From Streptomyces hyaluromycini (GTDB taxonomy: Bacteria; Actinomycetota; Actinomycetes; Streptomycetales; Streptomycetaceae), in NCBI RefSeq assembly GCF_002217755.1, contig NZ_BCFL01000024.1, forward strand, positions 124,001 to 188,000: a stretch of 64,000 nt of DNA, written 5' to 3'. Each line of letters opens with the position of its first letter. Position 1 is the first letter of the stretch. The position numbers were made by a program, and so were the translations under genes. Under the pieces are notes generated by a model. That model saw only the letters and a list, made by a program, of their open reading frames with translations, did no database searches and had not been told where the DNA came from. Shown piece by piece: positions 9,158 to 17,987 of this stretch.

Positions 9158-9187
9158 ACTGGGAGGCGCCGGTGGGCGCCTCCCAGT
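9158..9187. terminator. Bidirectional terminator between convergent genes
   Basis: A perfect 13-bp stem ACTGGGAGGCGCC/GGCGCCTCCCAGT with a 4-base GGTG loop. It is preceded by AAAA on the plus strand, which reads as U-rich for minus transcripts. It lies between the OYE gene and the converging TerD-domain gene. Confidence 0.85.
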
Positions 9188-9281
9188 CGAGGTCGACGGC
9201 GAGGAAAGCGAAGGGACTTGTTTCTGTACAGGAAGTGAGAAGGAAGCCCCTTCATGGCCTCGCCGCGGGCAACGCTAGCAC

Positions 9282-11453
9282 TCAGCCCGGGATCAGGTCG
9301 CGCAGATTTCCGGGGGTGATGATCCGCGAGTCCGGATGCAGTCCCTCGGGACGTTCGAGGCCGATGTACGTCACGGGCTCGTCCGGGACCGGCCCGCCGT
9401 CCCACAGGTCCACGGTCGTGGTGTCGCCGGACATCAGGTCGATCAGGTACCCCACCGTCAGCTGCTCGCGCTCCACGACGGCGCGCACCACCGTCGACAC
9501 GGACGCCTGGTTCTCCTCGACCCGGTTGGCCGACGAGATGCCCCTCAGATACAGGTGCAGCCACTTCGCGCGCCACCGGCCGTCGTCCCCCCGCCGGAAC
9601 ACCAGCGGCAGCGCCACCCGGCCCACCCCGCGCAGCTCCGACTTCATCCGCACGGTGCGCGGCTCGAACGGGCGGCCCTTCTGCTCGCCGTCGCGCAGCA
9701 TGAAGCCGAAGAACGACTCCTCGACCTCCTCGAAGCCTTCACCGGCGTAGATGTTGACCTGCGGAACGATGAACGTGCTGGGCACCCGGTCCAGGGACAG
9801 GCTGATGAACTCCGAGGCCCCGTCGGGCGCCTCGGTGATGTCGCCCGAGTGCTCGCCCCCGACGGCCTTGAGGGACGTGTAGGAGAGCCAGGAATCGGTG
9901 CTGTAGTCGGCGTGGAGAAGCAGCGCCGACAGGTCGTAGTCGGTCCGGCGCCCGGTCTCCTTCCAGTACACGAAGAAGCGCAGCTGTTCGCCGTCGACTT
10001 CGGAGACCGACCCTCGCGGCAGTACGCCGAGCCCGGCCGCGGTCGCCCGGCCGCTGAGCGGAAGCGCCACGTCGAGGACTTCGGGGTCGAGCAGCAGCCG
10101 GTCCGGCACCGGGAGCCGACGACGTATCTCGGCGTCGAGGGCGGCGATCAGGCGGTCCCGGTCGGCGGCCGGTACCGGCGGCCGGAAGTCGGGGGTCACC
10201 CAGGCGCGGCCCCGGCGGTTGACGAAGACCCGGGGTTCGCCGCTCTCACGCGCCCGGTTGTGGAGATGCTCGCGCACCGAGAGCACGACCCGGCCGGAGA
10301 CGTCGGGAGCGACCTGCACCGCGGCGGCCACCACCGCGTCCCGTTCCTCCTGGTCGGCCGCGATGCGCAGCAGGAGGTCCAGGGCGCGGAACAGCTTGCC
10401 GGGGGCGGACTTCAGCAGCCTCACCGCACCGAGGACGTCGAACGCGTCGAGCAGCTGCTCGATCCGGCTGTCGAAGGACCGTGCCTCCTTCTCGCCCCGC
10501 GCGACCGCGAACACATCGGCGGCGTGCGGCCAGCGCGGGTACTCGTGCGGGTGGAGACGCTCGCCGAGCCGCTTGAAGGGCTCCCGGTGCGCGTGCACGT
10601 CGGCGAGCTTCGCGGGGTTGGCCGCGACCACGGCGTCGAGACCCGCGAGCAGTCCCCGGCGCAGCGGCCGCGACAGCGCCCGGAACCGGGTCGGCTCCTG
10701 CAGCGTCACATCGCCGCCCGACAGCGCGCAGGCCAGCCGCAGCACGTCGATGACGGTGTCGAGGAGGAGGTCCGCCCCGACGCCGAGCCGGGCCTCGTTG
10801 ACGACCGCCCGGTTCTCCCGGACCGGGATCGCCTCCGGCTGGGGGCCGAGCGCGCACCTCTCGGCGAGGGCCTTGAGGTCGCGCAGGTCGTCCTCGCCCA
10901 GCGGGGTCGTGCTGCCGGCCAGGGCCAGGTACAGGTCGGCGAGTTCGTCGTCCAGGTCCCGGCCGAGATGCAGGACGGTGACCCGGTCGCCCGCCGAGGC
11001 GATCAGTTCGTCCTGCGCCGCGAGCATGTCCTCGTAGGTGTGCTGGTACCGGCCGTACGCGGGGAGGCTGAGCAGGTTCAGCACCCCGTGTCTCAGCTGC
11101 GTCAGCACGTTCTCGCGCGACTTCTCGTCGCCGAGCGCCTTCGCCACGCACTGCATCCAGAACTCTTCGGTGTCCGGCACGTTCGCCGGGAAGTCGATGA
11201 AGTACGAGTTGTGCCGGACGTGGTCGCCCGCCATCTCGCTCACGGTGCGCAGCGTCCGCCTGGCGGTGTCCACGACCGCGGCCTCGGACAGCCCCGACAG
11301 CCGCTCCAGCAGCTCCGCCGAGAGCTTGAAGCCCACGGATGCCAGCGCCGCGTCGAACTGCCGTGCGGCGATGGCTCCTTCTCCTGCAGGGCCCTTGGGG
11401 GTGGAAAGGCGGTGGGTGTGCCGGATGACCAGCGATTCGAGACTGTGCGCCAT
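9282..11453 (-). CDS. Large protein with C-terminal TerD domain
   Basis: About 723 residues from ATG 11453; a GTG at 11489 would add 12 residues, but neither start has a strong ribosome site. Residues about 520-690 match the TerD/TerZ stress-protein fold: DYDLSALLLH, a GGEHSGDITEAPDG segment with the Ca2+-binding acidic residues, LSLDRVPS and VNIYAGEGFEEVEESFFG. The roughly 500-residue N-terminal part is helical, rich in Arg/Asp/Leu, and I do not recognise it. TerD proteins are linked to tellurite or oxidative stress and membrane-associated complexes. The gene sits just downstream of the siderophore operon on the same strand, so co-transcription is possible. Confidence 0.75.
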   Translation of the reverse strand: MAHSLESLVIRHTHRLSTPKGPAGEGAIAARQFDAALASVGFKLSAELLERLSGLSEAAVVDTARRTLRTVSEMAGDHVRHNSYFIDFPANVPDTEEFWMQCVAKALGDEKSRENVLTQLRHGVLNLLSLPAYGRYQHTYEDMLAAQDELIASAGDRVTVLHLGRDLDDELADLYLALAGSTTPLGEDDLRDLKALAERCALGPQPEAIPVRENRAVVNEARLGVGADLLLDTVIDVLRLACALSGGDVTLQEPTRFRALSRPLRRGLLAGLDAVVAANPAKLADVHAHREPFKRLGERLHPHEYPRWPHAADVFAVARGEKEARSFDSRIEQLLDAFDVLGAVRLLKSAPGKLFRALDLLLRIAADQEERDAVVAAAVQVAPDVSGRVVLSVREHLHNRARESGEPRVFVNRRGRAWVTPDFRPPVPAADRDRLIAALDAEIRRRLPVPDRLLLDPEVLDVALPLSGRATAAGLGVLPRGSVSEVDGEQLRFFVYWKETGRRTDYDLSALLLHADYSTDSWLSYTSLKAVGGEHSGDITEAPDGASEFISLSLDRVPSTFIVPQVNIYAGEGFEEVEESFFGFMLRDGEQKGRPFEPRTVRMKSELRGVGRVALPLVFRRGDDGRWRAKWLHLYLRGISSANRVEENQASVSTVVRAVVEREQLTVGYLIDLMSGDTTTVDLWDGGPVPDEPVTYIGLERPEGLHPDSRIITPGNLRDLIPG

Positions 11454-11525
11454 CCGGGGATGATCGCAGAGGTGCGCGAGCCGGTGCACAGGAGTTTTCG
11501 TACGCGGTCGATCCCGCCGTGGCCC

Positions 11526-12899
11526 TCACCCTGGCCACGGCCCGCCGCTGCTTCGGCCCCGGGACGGGCTGGTCAGGGTCTCGCCCGCGGTGCCGGCCCC
11601 TGTGTCGCGAGCCTCGGCGAGGGGGGCGCCGGCCGGGCCTGCCGCCTTTCGCCGCCGATTCGGTCCGGGCCGTCTGGCGGTCCGGGCCCTGAGGGCGAGC
11701 GCGGGCGCCGCTGAGATCACACCGCCGAGGACCAGCGCGGAGCGGGGACCGAAGGCGTCGGAGACGACGCCGACGAGGGGGGCGCCGACGGGGGTGCCGC
11801 CCAGGAGCACGAGGAAGTAGACGGACAGCACACGCCCGCGCAGGTGCGGGTCGACGTGCAGCTGCGTCAGGGCGTTGGCGGTCGTGGTGACGATCACCGC
11901 GGCGAAGCCGACGGGGACCAGCAGGGCCATGAACGTGCCGTAGCCGGGCATCAGGCCCAGCGCGGCCTCCAGTACGCCGAAGACGACCGTGGCCGTGATC
12001 AGACGTCGGGGGGTGGGCGGTTGCCTCCCGTTGGCCGCGAGGAGCGCGCCCACGAGGCTGCCCGCCGCATAGGCGGCGCAGAGGCAGCCGAAGGCCGCCG
12101 CGCCGGAGTGGAACACGGTGATGGCCACGAGGGAGATGGTGACCTGGAAGTTGAGTCCGAAGGTGCCGACGAAGGCGACGAGCGTGACCGGCAGGAGCAG
12201 TTCCGGTGTGGTGGCGATGTGGCGGAAGGCGTCGGTCAGGCACTTGTCGCCGGGTCGGTTTCGGCCGGGGTGGCGGAGTTCACCGGACGGGATCGTGATC
12301 AACCCGTACAGGACCGCCAGATAGGAGACCGAGTTGATCAGGAACACCGGGCCGATGCCGACGGCGCCCGCGGTCAGGCCCGCGGCGGCGGGCCCGAGGA
12401 TGCGGGCGACGTTGAACTGGGCGGAGTTCAGGCTGACCGCGGCGGCCATCTGCTCGCGGGCGACCAGTTCCGATATGAGGGCGTTGCGGGCGGGACCGTC
12501 CACGGCGGTGGCGGTGCCGAGGGCCGCGGCCAGGACGTAGACGGACGGCAGGCTCACCGTGCCGGTGACGGTCAGGACGCCGAGCAGCAGTGACTGCGCC
12601 GCCATGGCGGTCTGGGTGATCAGCAGCAGCCGGCGTCTGGGGTAGCGGTCGGCGAGGGCTCCCCCGGTGAGGCCGAACAGGGTCTGGGGCAGGAACTGCA
12701 GTGCGGTCACGATGCCGACCGCCCTGCCGCTGTCGCCGGTCAGCTGCAGGACCAGCAGATCCTGGGCGGCTCGCTGCATCCAGGTGCCGACGTTGGAGGT
12801 CAGCTGGCCGAGCAGGTAACGGCGGAAGGCCCGGACGGTGAGGGCGGCGAGCGCCGAACCGTGCTCTTTTCCGCGCGGCGGGCGGCACTGCAGGCTCAT
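11526..12899 (-). CDS. MFS exporter, probable siderophore efflux
   Basis: A 457-residue protein with about 12 membrane helices. ALADRYPRRRLL is the MFS loop-2 motif, and overall it resembles the EntS/DHA3 type (MFS_3). The start codon overlaps the decarboxylase stop in an ATGA arrangement (12896-12899), so the two genes are translationally coupled. A Pro/Gly-rich cytosolic tail ends the protein. As the last gene of the IucA/IucC operon it most likely exports the finished siderophore. Confidence 0.85.
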   Translation of the reverse strand: MSLQCRPPRGKEHGSALAALTVRAFRRYLLGQLTSNVGTWMQRAAQDLLVLQLTGDSGRAVGIVTALQFLPQTLFGLTGGALADRYPRRRLLLITQTAMAAQSLLLGVLTVTGTVSLPSVYVLAAALGTATAVDGPARNALISELVAREQMAAAVSLNSAQFNVARILGPAAAGLTAGAVGIGPVFLINSVSYLAVLYGLITIPSGELRHPGRNRPGDKCLTDAFRHIATTPELLLPVTLVAFVGTFGLNFQVTISLVAITVFHSGAAAFGCLCAAYAAGSLVGALLAANGRQPPTPRRLITATVVFGVLEAALGLMPGYGTFMALLVPVGFAAVIVTTTANALTQLHVDPHLRGRVLSVYFLVLLGGTPVGAPLVGVVSDAFGPRSALVLGGVISAAPALALRARTARRPGPNRRRKAAGPAGAPLAEARDTGAGTAGETLTSPSRGRSSGGPWPG

Positions 12900-14107
12900 G
12901 CCGGCCGGCCCGCGTACGCGTCCGCGACGGGCCTGTCCAGGTCGTCGATGTGGTGGAAGGTCGGGTGGGGGTGCATGAGGAACGCGTGGTGGGAGATGTT
13001 CCACGCGTAGGCACCGGCCATGGCGAACGCGATCCGGTCGCCGATCCGCAGCCGGTCGACCATGACGCGGCGGGCCAGCACGTCCTTGGGTGTGCAGAGC
13101 TGGCCGACCAGTGTCACCGGCTCGCCGCGGACCTCCGGGCGGGGCCAGGAGTGGTGCCAGGACTGGTCGGGGATGACCTCGAAGGGCTGGTCGTGCTGTT
13201 TCGCGGCCGGTGTGCGCAGGTGGTGGGTTCCGCCGCGCAGGACGGCGAACGCCTGGCTGCGGCTGCGTTTGACGTCCAGGACCTGGGTGACGTACCAGCC
13301 GCAGTAGGCCGTGAGCGAGCGACCCGGTTCGATCCGCAGCGTGACACGGGGGTGGCGTTCCAGCGTCCGGCACAGCCCGACACCGAACGCGGCCCAGTCG
13401 AAGACCTCGTCGGGACGGGTGTAGTCGACGCCCATCCCGCCGCCGATGTTGACCTCGGCGAGTGCGATCCCCTGTTGGTGCGCCCAGCGGTCCGCCCAGG
13501 CCATGACCTGTGCGACGAGGGCCAGGTGAGCACGTGCGTCGAGGCCGCTGGCCACGTGGAAGTGCAGCCCGCGCAGCCGGATACGGCCGTCTTCCGTGAT
13601 GATCTGCAGGCATCGGTCCAGGTGAGCGGGGTCCAGACCGAAAGGGCTGGGACAGCCGCCCATGACCAGGGAGACCGAACGGAGCATCACGGGTACGTTC
13701 ACGCGCAGCAGCACGTCGGCCGTGCGGTCGCCCAGCACGGTCGTCAGCGTGCGCAGCTCGTGTTCGCTCTCGACGTGCAGGCGCTCCACGCCCGCGTCCA
13801 GGGCCCCGGCCAGTTCCGCCGGGGTCTTGCCGGGGCCCCCGAAGGCGATCCGGGCTTCGGGAAGGAGGCCGCGGATGTGGCGGATCTCGCCGCCGGACGC
13901 GACCTCGAACCCGTCGACGTGCCCGGCCAGGGTCTGCAGCAGGCGGGGGTCGGAGTTGGCCTTCGCCGCATACAGCAGTTCGACGCGGCGGGGCAGCGCG
14001 GCCCGGACGGCGCGGACGTGCTCGCGCAGGCCCGGCAGGTCGTAGAGGTAGGCGGGCAGGTCGTCGTCGGCCAACTGGCCGACGTGGTGCACAAGTGCGG
14101 GCCTCAC
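12896..14107 (-). CDS. Type III PLP-dependent amino acid decarboxylase (LysA/SbnH-like), siderophore pathway
   Basis: A 403-residue protein starting at GTG 14107, which overlaps the previous stop (GTGA) and has GAGGTGAT five bases upstream. It is an alanine-racemase-fold decarboxylase: LLYAAKANSDP near residue 45 holds the PLP-binding Lys, and GLHFHVASG, NIGGGMGVDY (phosphate-binding glycine loop) and RIEPGRSL follow. GQLCTPKDVLAR carries the C-terminal-domain Cys of the opposite subunit. In NRPS-independent siderophore clusters such enzymes decarboxylate a diamino acid or a citryl-amino-acid intermediate, as SbnH does in staphyloferrin B synthesis. The exact substrate here is inferred only. 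Confidence 0.85.
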   Translation of the reverse strand: MRPALVHHVGQLADDDLPAYLYDLPGLREHVRAVRAALPRRVELLYAAKANSDPRLLQTLAGHVDGFEVASGGEIRHIRGLLPEARIAFGGPGKTPAELAGALDAGVERLHVESEHELRTLTTVLGDRTADVLLRVNVPVMLRSVSLVMGGCPSPFGLDPAHLDRCLQIITEDGRIRLRGLHFHVASGLDARAHLALVAQVMAWADRWAHQQGIALAEVNIGGGMGVDYTRPDEVFDWAAFGVGLCRTLERHPRVTLRIEPGRSLTAYCGWYVTQVLDVKRSRSQAFAVLRGGTHHLRTPAAKQHDQPFEVIPDQSWHHSWPRPEVRGEPVTLVGQLCTPKDVLARRVMVDRLRIGDRIAFAMAGAYAWNISHHAFLMHPHPTFHHIDDLDRPVADAYAGRPA

Positions 14108-15834
14108 AGCATCACCTCGCGGGGGAAGTCCGCGCCGAGGGGGCTGGGCAGGGGAATGTAGTGGGCGTGCCGGTCGGCCTGGCGGGCCCAGCGCAGCAGG
14201 AGGTTGGCCTTGGCGGGCAGCGGAACGCCGGAGAGCAGGGCCCGCAGGCGGGGCGGTTCGCCGGCGGTGCGGGCGTACGCGCCGACGCGGTCGCGGACCA
14301 GGCCCCACAGCGCGGGTTCCAGCTCCGGCCGAAGGTCGGCCAGGGCGCCGAGCACCTCGGCGACGTGGTTGACCAGCAGGCAGTACGCGACCCGGTTCCA
14401 GCCGCGTTCGGCGTCGTAGGTCAACGGCCCGCGGACGTCCTCCGGAAGGGTGGACAGAAACCGCTCGTGATGCCGGGGCAGGAGCTTGGTGCCCTCCAGG
14501 TCGCGGAACAGCATCTGCGCGGGCATGCCGTCCGCCGCCACGCCGACGACGACGTTCTGCAGGTGGGGTTCCAGGACGATGCCGTGTTCGAAGTACGCGG
14601 CCAGCACGGGTGGCAGCAGCAACCCGAGATACGCCTCCCACCAGGCCAGGAGGTCTCCGTCACCTCGGGCCAGCAGGTGGGAGACGTGGGCCTGGCTGGT
14701 GGGGTACTCGTCCGCGACCGCGGCGGCGAGCAGCGGCGTCACGCCCGGTCGGAGGTGGGGTCGCAGGCCGGAGCGCACGATGACGCCGAAACCCTCGATC
14801 AGGTCGGTGTCGCCGTCGGCGGCGACCGTCCGGTAGCCGGGCTCGGCGAGCAGCCCGCAGCCGGGGAAGCGGTCGGCGAGCCGGGTCATGACGGGCTGGA
14901 CCAGCCGGTTCAGGGCAACGGCACCCGACAGTTCGTAACTGGCGTTCTTGCGCAGACAGTTGGTGATACGGACGTTCAGGCTGAACTTCAGGAAGGTGTC
15001 CGCGTCCGGCTGGTAGAGCGTACGCACCGACGCGGTGGGCACCCATGCGGGCCCGCTGACGCCCGCGTCCACGACGGCGCCGTCCGCCATCGCCGCGCGC
15101 AGCCCCTCGTGACCGCGCAGCAACCGGAACTGCCAGGGGTGCACCGGGAGCGTCACGTAGTCCGGGTCCGCCGACGGAAACAGCCTGTCCAGCTCGCCCG
15201 ACTCGCCTTCTTCCCGCACCAGTTCGCGGCGTACGGCCAGGTGGTGCAGGCGGATGCGGGCTCCGGTCTCCGGTCCGTACGCCAGCCAGTCCGCGGGGTC
15301 CCCGGTGCGGGCCTTGGGGGTGGGGTGGAAGCGGTGTCCGAACACCAGCGCCTGCTCCGAAGCCAGATAGAGGTCCGGACAGAGGTCCGGTCGCGGTGCC
15401 GGACGGGCGCGGTGTCGGGGGGTGGCGCGGTGTTCCAGGGTGGTGCGGATGGTCTCGTGGCTGTCGGCGACCTGGTCCAGGAACTCGTCGTTGGCCGTGC
15501 CGGTGCGCAGTTCCAGTTCCTCCTGGACGTAGCCGGCCAGTTCCCGCCAGCCGACGGTGGCCCATGCGTCGTCGTGGAGTCTTTGGACGGGGCCCTGGAA
15601 ACGGTGGGCGCCGATCATCGAGACCCGGCGGAGCCGGGCCCGCAGCAGCAGGTCCCGGCGCGGCAGGCGCAGCAGGAGGTGGTCGTGGTCGACGGTCACC
15701 TGGTGCTCGGGGGCGGACACCTCGCGGACCAGGCAGTTGAGCAGGGTGTGGGCGGTGACGGCGTCGGCGGTCTCGTTCGGCTGATCGGTGTGTGCCGCGG
15801 TCGTGGTGCCGGGCGCGATGGCGGAGGCGGTCAT
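14104..15834 (-). CDS. IucA/IucC-family siderophore synthetase (second of pair)
   Basis: A 576-residue protein from ATG 15834, with GGGAG upstream and 17 bp after the preceding synthetase gene. NIS synthetase hallmarks are HPWQFRLL and FLKFSLNVRITN in the middle, a GIVLEPHLQN block in the catalytic region, and an FRDLEG motif about 30 residues later. These enzymes adenylate a carboxylate (usually citrate) and join it to an amine or hydroxyl nucleophile. Together with the first synthetase this fits two successive condensations. The stop overlaps the decarboxylase start. Exact subtype cannot be set without alignment. Confidence 0.9.
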   Translation of the reverse strand: MTASAIAPGTTTAAHTDQPNETADAVTAHTLLNCLVREVSAPEHQVTVDHDHLLLRLPRRDLLLRARLRRVSMIGAHRFQGPVQRLHDDAWATVGWRELAGYVQEELELRTGTANDEFLDQVADSHETIRTTLEHRATPRHRARPAPRPDLCPDLYLASEQALVFGHRFHPTPKARTGDPADWLAYGPETGARIRLHHLAVRRELVREEGESGELDRLFPSADPDYVTLPVHPWQFRLLRGHEGLRAAMADGAVVDAGVSGPAWVPTASVRTLYQPDADTFLKFSLNVRITNCLRKNASYELSGAVALNRLVQPVMTRLADRFPGCGLLAEPGYRTVAADGDTDLIEGFGVIVRSGLRPHLRPGVTPLLAAAVADEYPTSQAHVSHLLARGDGDLLAWWEAYLGLLLPPVLAAYFEHGIVLEPHLQNVVVGVAADGMPAQMLFRDLEGTKLLPRHHERFLSTLPEDVRGPLTYDAERGWNRVAYCLLVNHVAEVLGALADLRPELEPALWGLVRDRVGAYARTAGEPPRLRALLSGVPLPAKANLLLRWARQADRHAHYIPLPSPLGADFPREVML

Positions 15835-15851
15835 GGGGTGGCTCCCGTGCG

Positions 15852-17453
15852 TCAGAGGTGGCGGTACCGGGTGAGGGGATTGGGGATGGGAATCCATTGG
15901 GCCTTGCCGGGGTCGTCGGCCAGACGCATCGCGATGGTGGCCTTCAACGGCAGGGTGTCCCCGAAGAAGACGGCCTCGTCCCCGTGGTCCGGCAGTTCGG
16001 CGTACGCCCGGCGGCCGGCCTCGGCCACCGTCTCCCACAGCGTCCCGGGGTCGATGGCACGGGTGCGGGCGAGGACGTCGACCAGTTCGCTGAAGACCCC
16101 GCTGAGCAGCGCGCCGAACAGCTTGGTGCGCAGCGCGTCCATGTCGTCGCCCGCCCGGGTGCCGGCGAGGGGTGGCAGGGTGAATCCCCAGGCGGCCAGC
16201 CTGCGCGGGCTGACCCGGACCCCGTCCAGGTCCCGGTAGAGCACGCGTACCGGCTTCCCGTCCCGAAGGACGACCAGGGTGTTCTGGCCATGGGCCTCCA
16301 GCGCGACGCCCATGGACAGCAGGGTCAACGCGGGCGGCAGCACCAGCGCGGCGAAGTCCCGCAGCCAGCGCACCGGATCACCCGCCACGACGGCGCCGCC
16401 GGTCGCGTGCACCGCCGTCAGCGGGACGGCGATCTCACCGTCGCCGAGGTGGGAGTCGGTGGACTCCCTGAGCATCGCGGACAAGCTGTCGGAGGCTCGC
16501 CCGCCCACCCGGACCGCGCCGCCGCCCAGCTCACGCAGCGCCCGCAGGCTCTCGCCGAACCCGGCTTTGTCGACGACGGCCGAGACCAGATCCGACAGGG
16601 CCGGGCCGTCGGCCACCTCCGCCGGCGAGATGGTCCTGCGGTAGTTGGTGACCTGCACGTCGAGGGCGGTCTTGATGTGACAGCCGGGCAGCTCGGCCAC
16701 CGGTGCGAGCGTACGCAGCGACAGCAGCGGCCGGGCCGGGATCGTCCGCCCTGTCACGGCGAGGTCGCGGTGGCGCGCCAGTACGTGGTCCCGCTGCCAG
16801 GGGTGGACCGGAACCAGGAACGTGTCGCCGTCCCGCAGCTCGGCCGGCCAGGTGCCCGCGCGCTGCCAGCGGTCGGCCGGGACGGGCAGCAGGGCCAGTT
16901 CGACCACCGGGTGGTGCTCGGGCCCGTAGGCCAGGACCTCGGCGACGGACATGCCGGTACGGGTACGGCAGCACGGGTGCTGCGGGTGACCGTCGACCAC
17001 CGCCTGCTCGGCATCGGCCGAGTCGCGCAACGTGCCGGGCCCTTCGGGATTCGCGGCGCGGGCCAGCGCGAGGTTGACGACGCTGTTGTCCAGCTCGGCG
17101 GCGAGCCGGCCCACGGCCGATCCGGACAGTCCCAGCCGGGCGAGGAGTTGCGCAGGCCCGCGAACCGGCCCCGCGGGCCCCGACACGGTGAAGTCCTCGG
17201 GCGCCCGGGCGAACCGCCGGGCACACCCGTCGGGTGCCGTGAGCCGGTCACCGTTGCGCAGCGTCACGACGAGTGTGTCCGCCACGCGCTGCCGGAGGGT
17301 CACGCCGGGCAGCGGCTCCCGGGCGAGGGCGCCCCACAGCCGCCCCAGGACGGTGGCCCGCGCTCCGGGGAAGGCCGCCGCGAACGGCTCCGCCAGATCC
17401 GGGCGCACCCGCCGCAGTTCGTCGATCGTCGTGTCGGGGGATTCTGAGGGCAT
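15852..17453 (-). CDS. IucA/IucC-family siderophore synthetase (first of pair)
   Basis: 533 residues from ATG 17453; a longer frame from 17516 is possible but its extra N-terminus looks non-coding. Conserved NIS features include VPVHPWQRDH, HIKTALDVQVTNYRRT, GVALEAHGQNTLVV and LYRDLDGVR, with the ATP- and carboxylate-binding His, Lys, Asn and Arg residues visible. It is the first gene of a four-gene minus-strand operon (synthetase, synthetase, decarboxylase, exporter). No siderophore receptor or ABC uptake gene lies in the window. I see no recognisable DtxR/IdeR iron box upstream. Confidence 0.9.
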   Translation of the reverse strand: MPSESPDTTIDELRRVRPDLAEPFAAAFPGARATVLGRLWGALAREPLPGVTLRQRVADTLVVTLRNGDRLTAPDGCARRFARAPEDFTVSGPAGPVRGPAQLLARLGLSGSAVGRLAAELDNSVVNLALARAANPEGPGTLRDSADAEQAVVDGHPQHPCCRTRTGMSVAEVLAYGPEHHPVVELALLPVPADRWQRAGTWPAELRDGDTFLVPVHPWQRDHVLARHRDLAVTGRTIPARPLLSLRTLAPVAELPGCHIKTALDVQVTNYRRTISPAEVADGPALSDLVSAVVDKAGFGESLRALRELGGGAVRVGGRASDSLSAMLRESTDSHLGDGEIAVPLTAVHATGGAVVAGDPVRWLRDFAALVLPPALTLLSMGVALEAHGQNTLVVLRDGKPVRVLYRDLDGVRVSPRRLAAWGFTLPPLAGTRAGDDMDALRTKLFGALLSGVFSELVDVLARTRAIDPGTLWETVAEAGRRAYAELPDHGDEAVFFGDTLPLKATIAMRLADDPGKAQWIPIPNPLTRYRHL

Positions 17454-17987
17454 GGCGGATTCCCGGAAGTCGAGTGGTTTTTCCAGCACGCGGCGGACCT
17501 GAACCGGACCGCACATCGGACACTACGGGAAGGCATGTAAGCGCCGATCAAGCGGAAATACAGGTGGTTTCCCGAAAACCGGCGAGGAAAATCCGGAAAC
17601 GCCAGAAAACCGGGTCGTGCACGAGTGCTGCCGCGGCCTTGTGACAGCCGCACAACCAGAGCCCACAGCACGGAGCGGTCATGCCTGCCGGGCGGCAAGT
17701 CACAGGTCATGGGCATCTTCCGGCTGCCCGCACCACACGCTTCCGCGGAATCACGGCGAGCCGGATGTCCTGTTTCTTAACCATCTCCTAACCAGGAGCT
17801 GGCAACACACTGGATGTCCTGGCACAGCCCTCGTCCGCGGGTGCGCCATCCGGCTGAATTCCGCGCGCGCCGATCGACGACCTCCTGTGTGCCGCCGTCA
17901 CATGAGAAACCCGCGGGGTCACTGATACGAGGGAATAGTGCGGCGGTTGTACAACGCGGCAGGGCTGCTGTTTGTGAGCCTGTCGGC
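17454..17987. other. Divergent intergenic region, siderophore operon versus two-component system
   Basis: About 530 bp without a supported gene. It must carry the promoter of the siderophore operon (leftward) and of the response regulator (rightward). A tandem direct repeat at 17775-17794 is the one clear signal. TTGTACAACG-like dyad sequence occurs near 17947. Confidence 0.6.
17775..17794 (+). promoter_or_regulatory. 11-bp-phased direct repeat, likely OmpR-type response-regulator box
   Basis: TCTTAACCA (17775-17783) and TCCTAACCA (17786-17794) are separated by exactly 11 bp from start to start. This spacing is typical for dimers of OmpR/PhoB-type regulators, and the next gene encodes one, so autoregulation is likely. 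Confidence 0.6.

Noticed and set aside
11489..13613. Extending the MFS exporter to a 695-residue fusion
   Set aside because: The extra N-terminus is an out-of-frame reading of the decarboxylase gene; the ATGA overlap at 12896-12899 marks the true start.
17454..17987. Search for a DtxR/IdeR iron box upstream of the siderophore operon
   Set aside because: No TTAGGTTAGGCTAACCTAA-like dyad found; the TAACC repeats are direct, not inverted, and are better explained as response-regulator sites.
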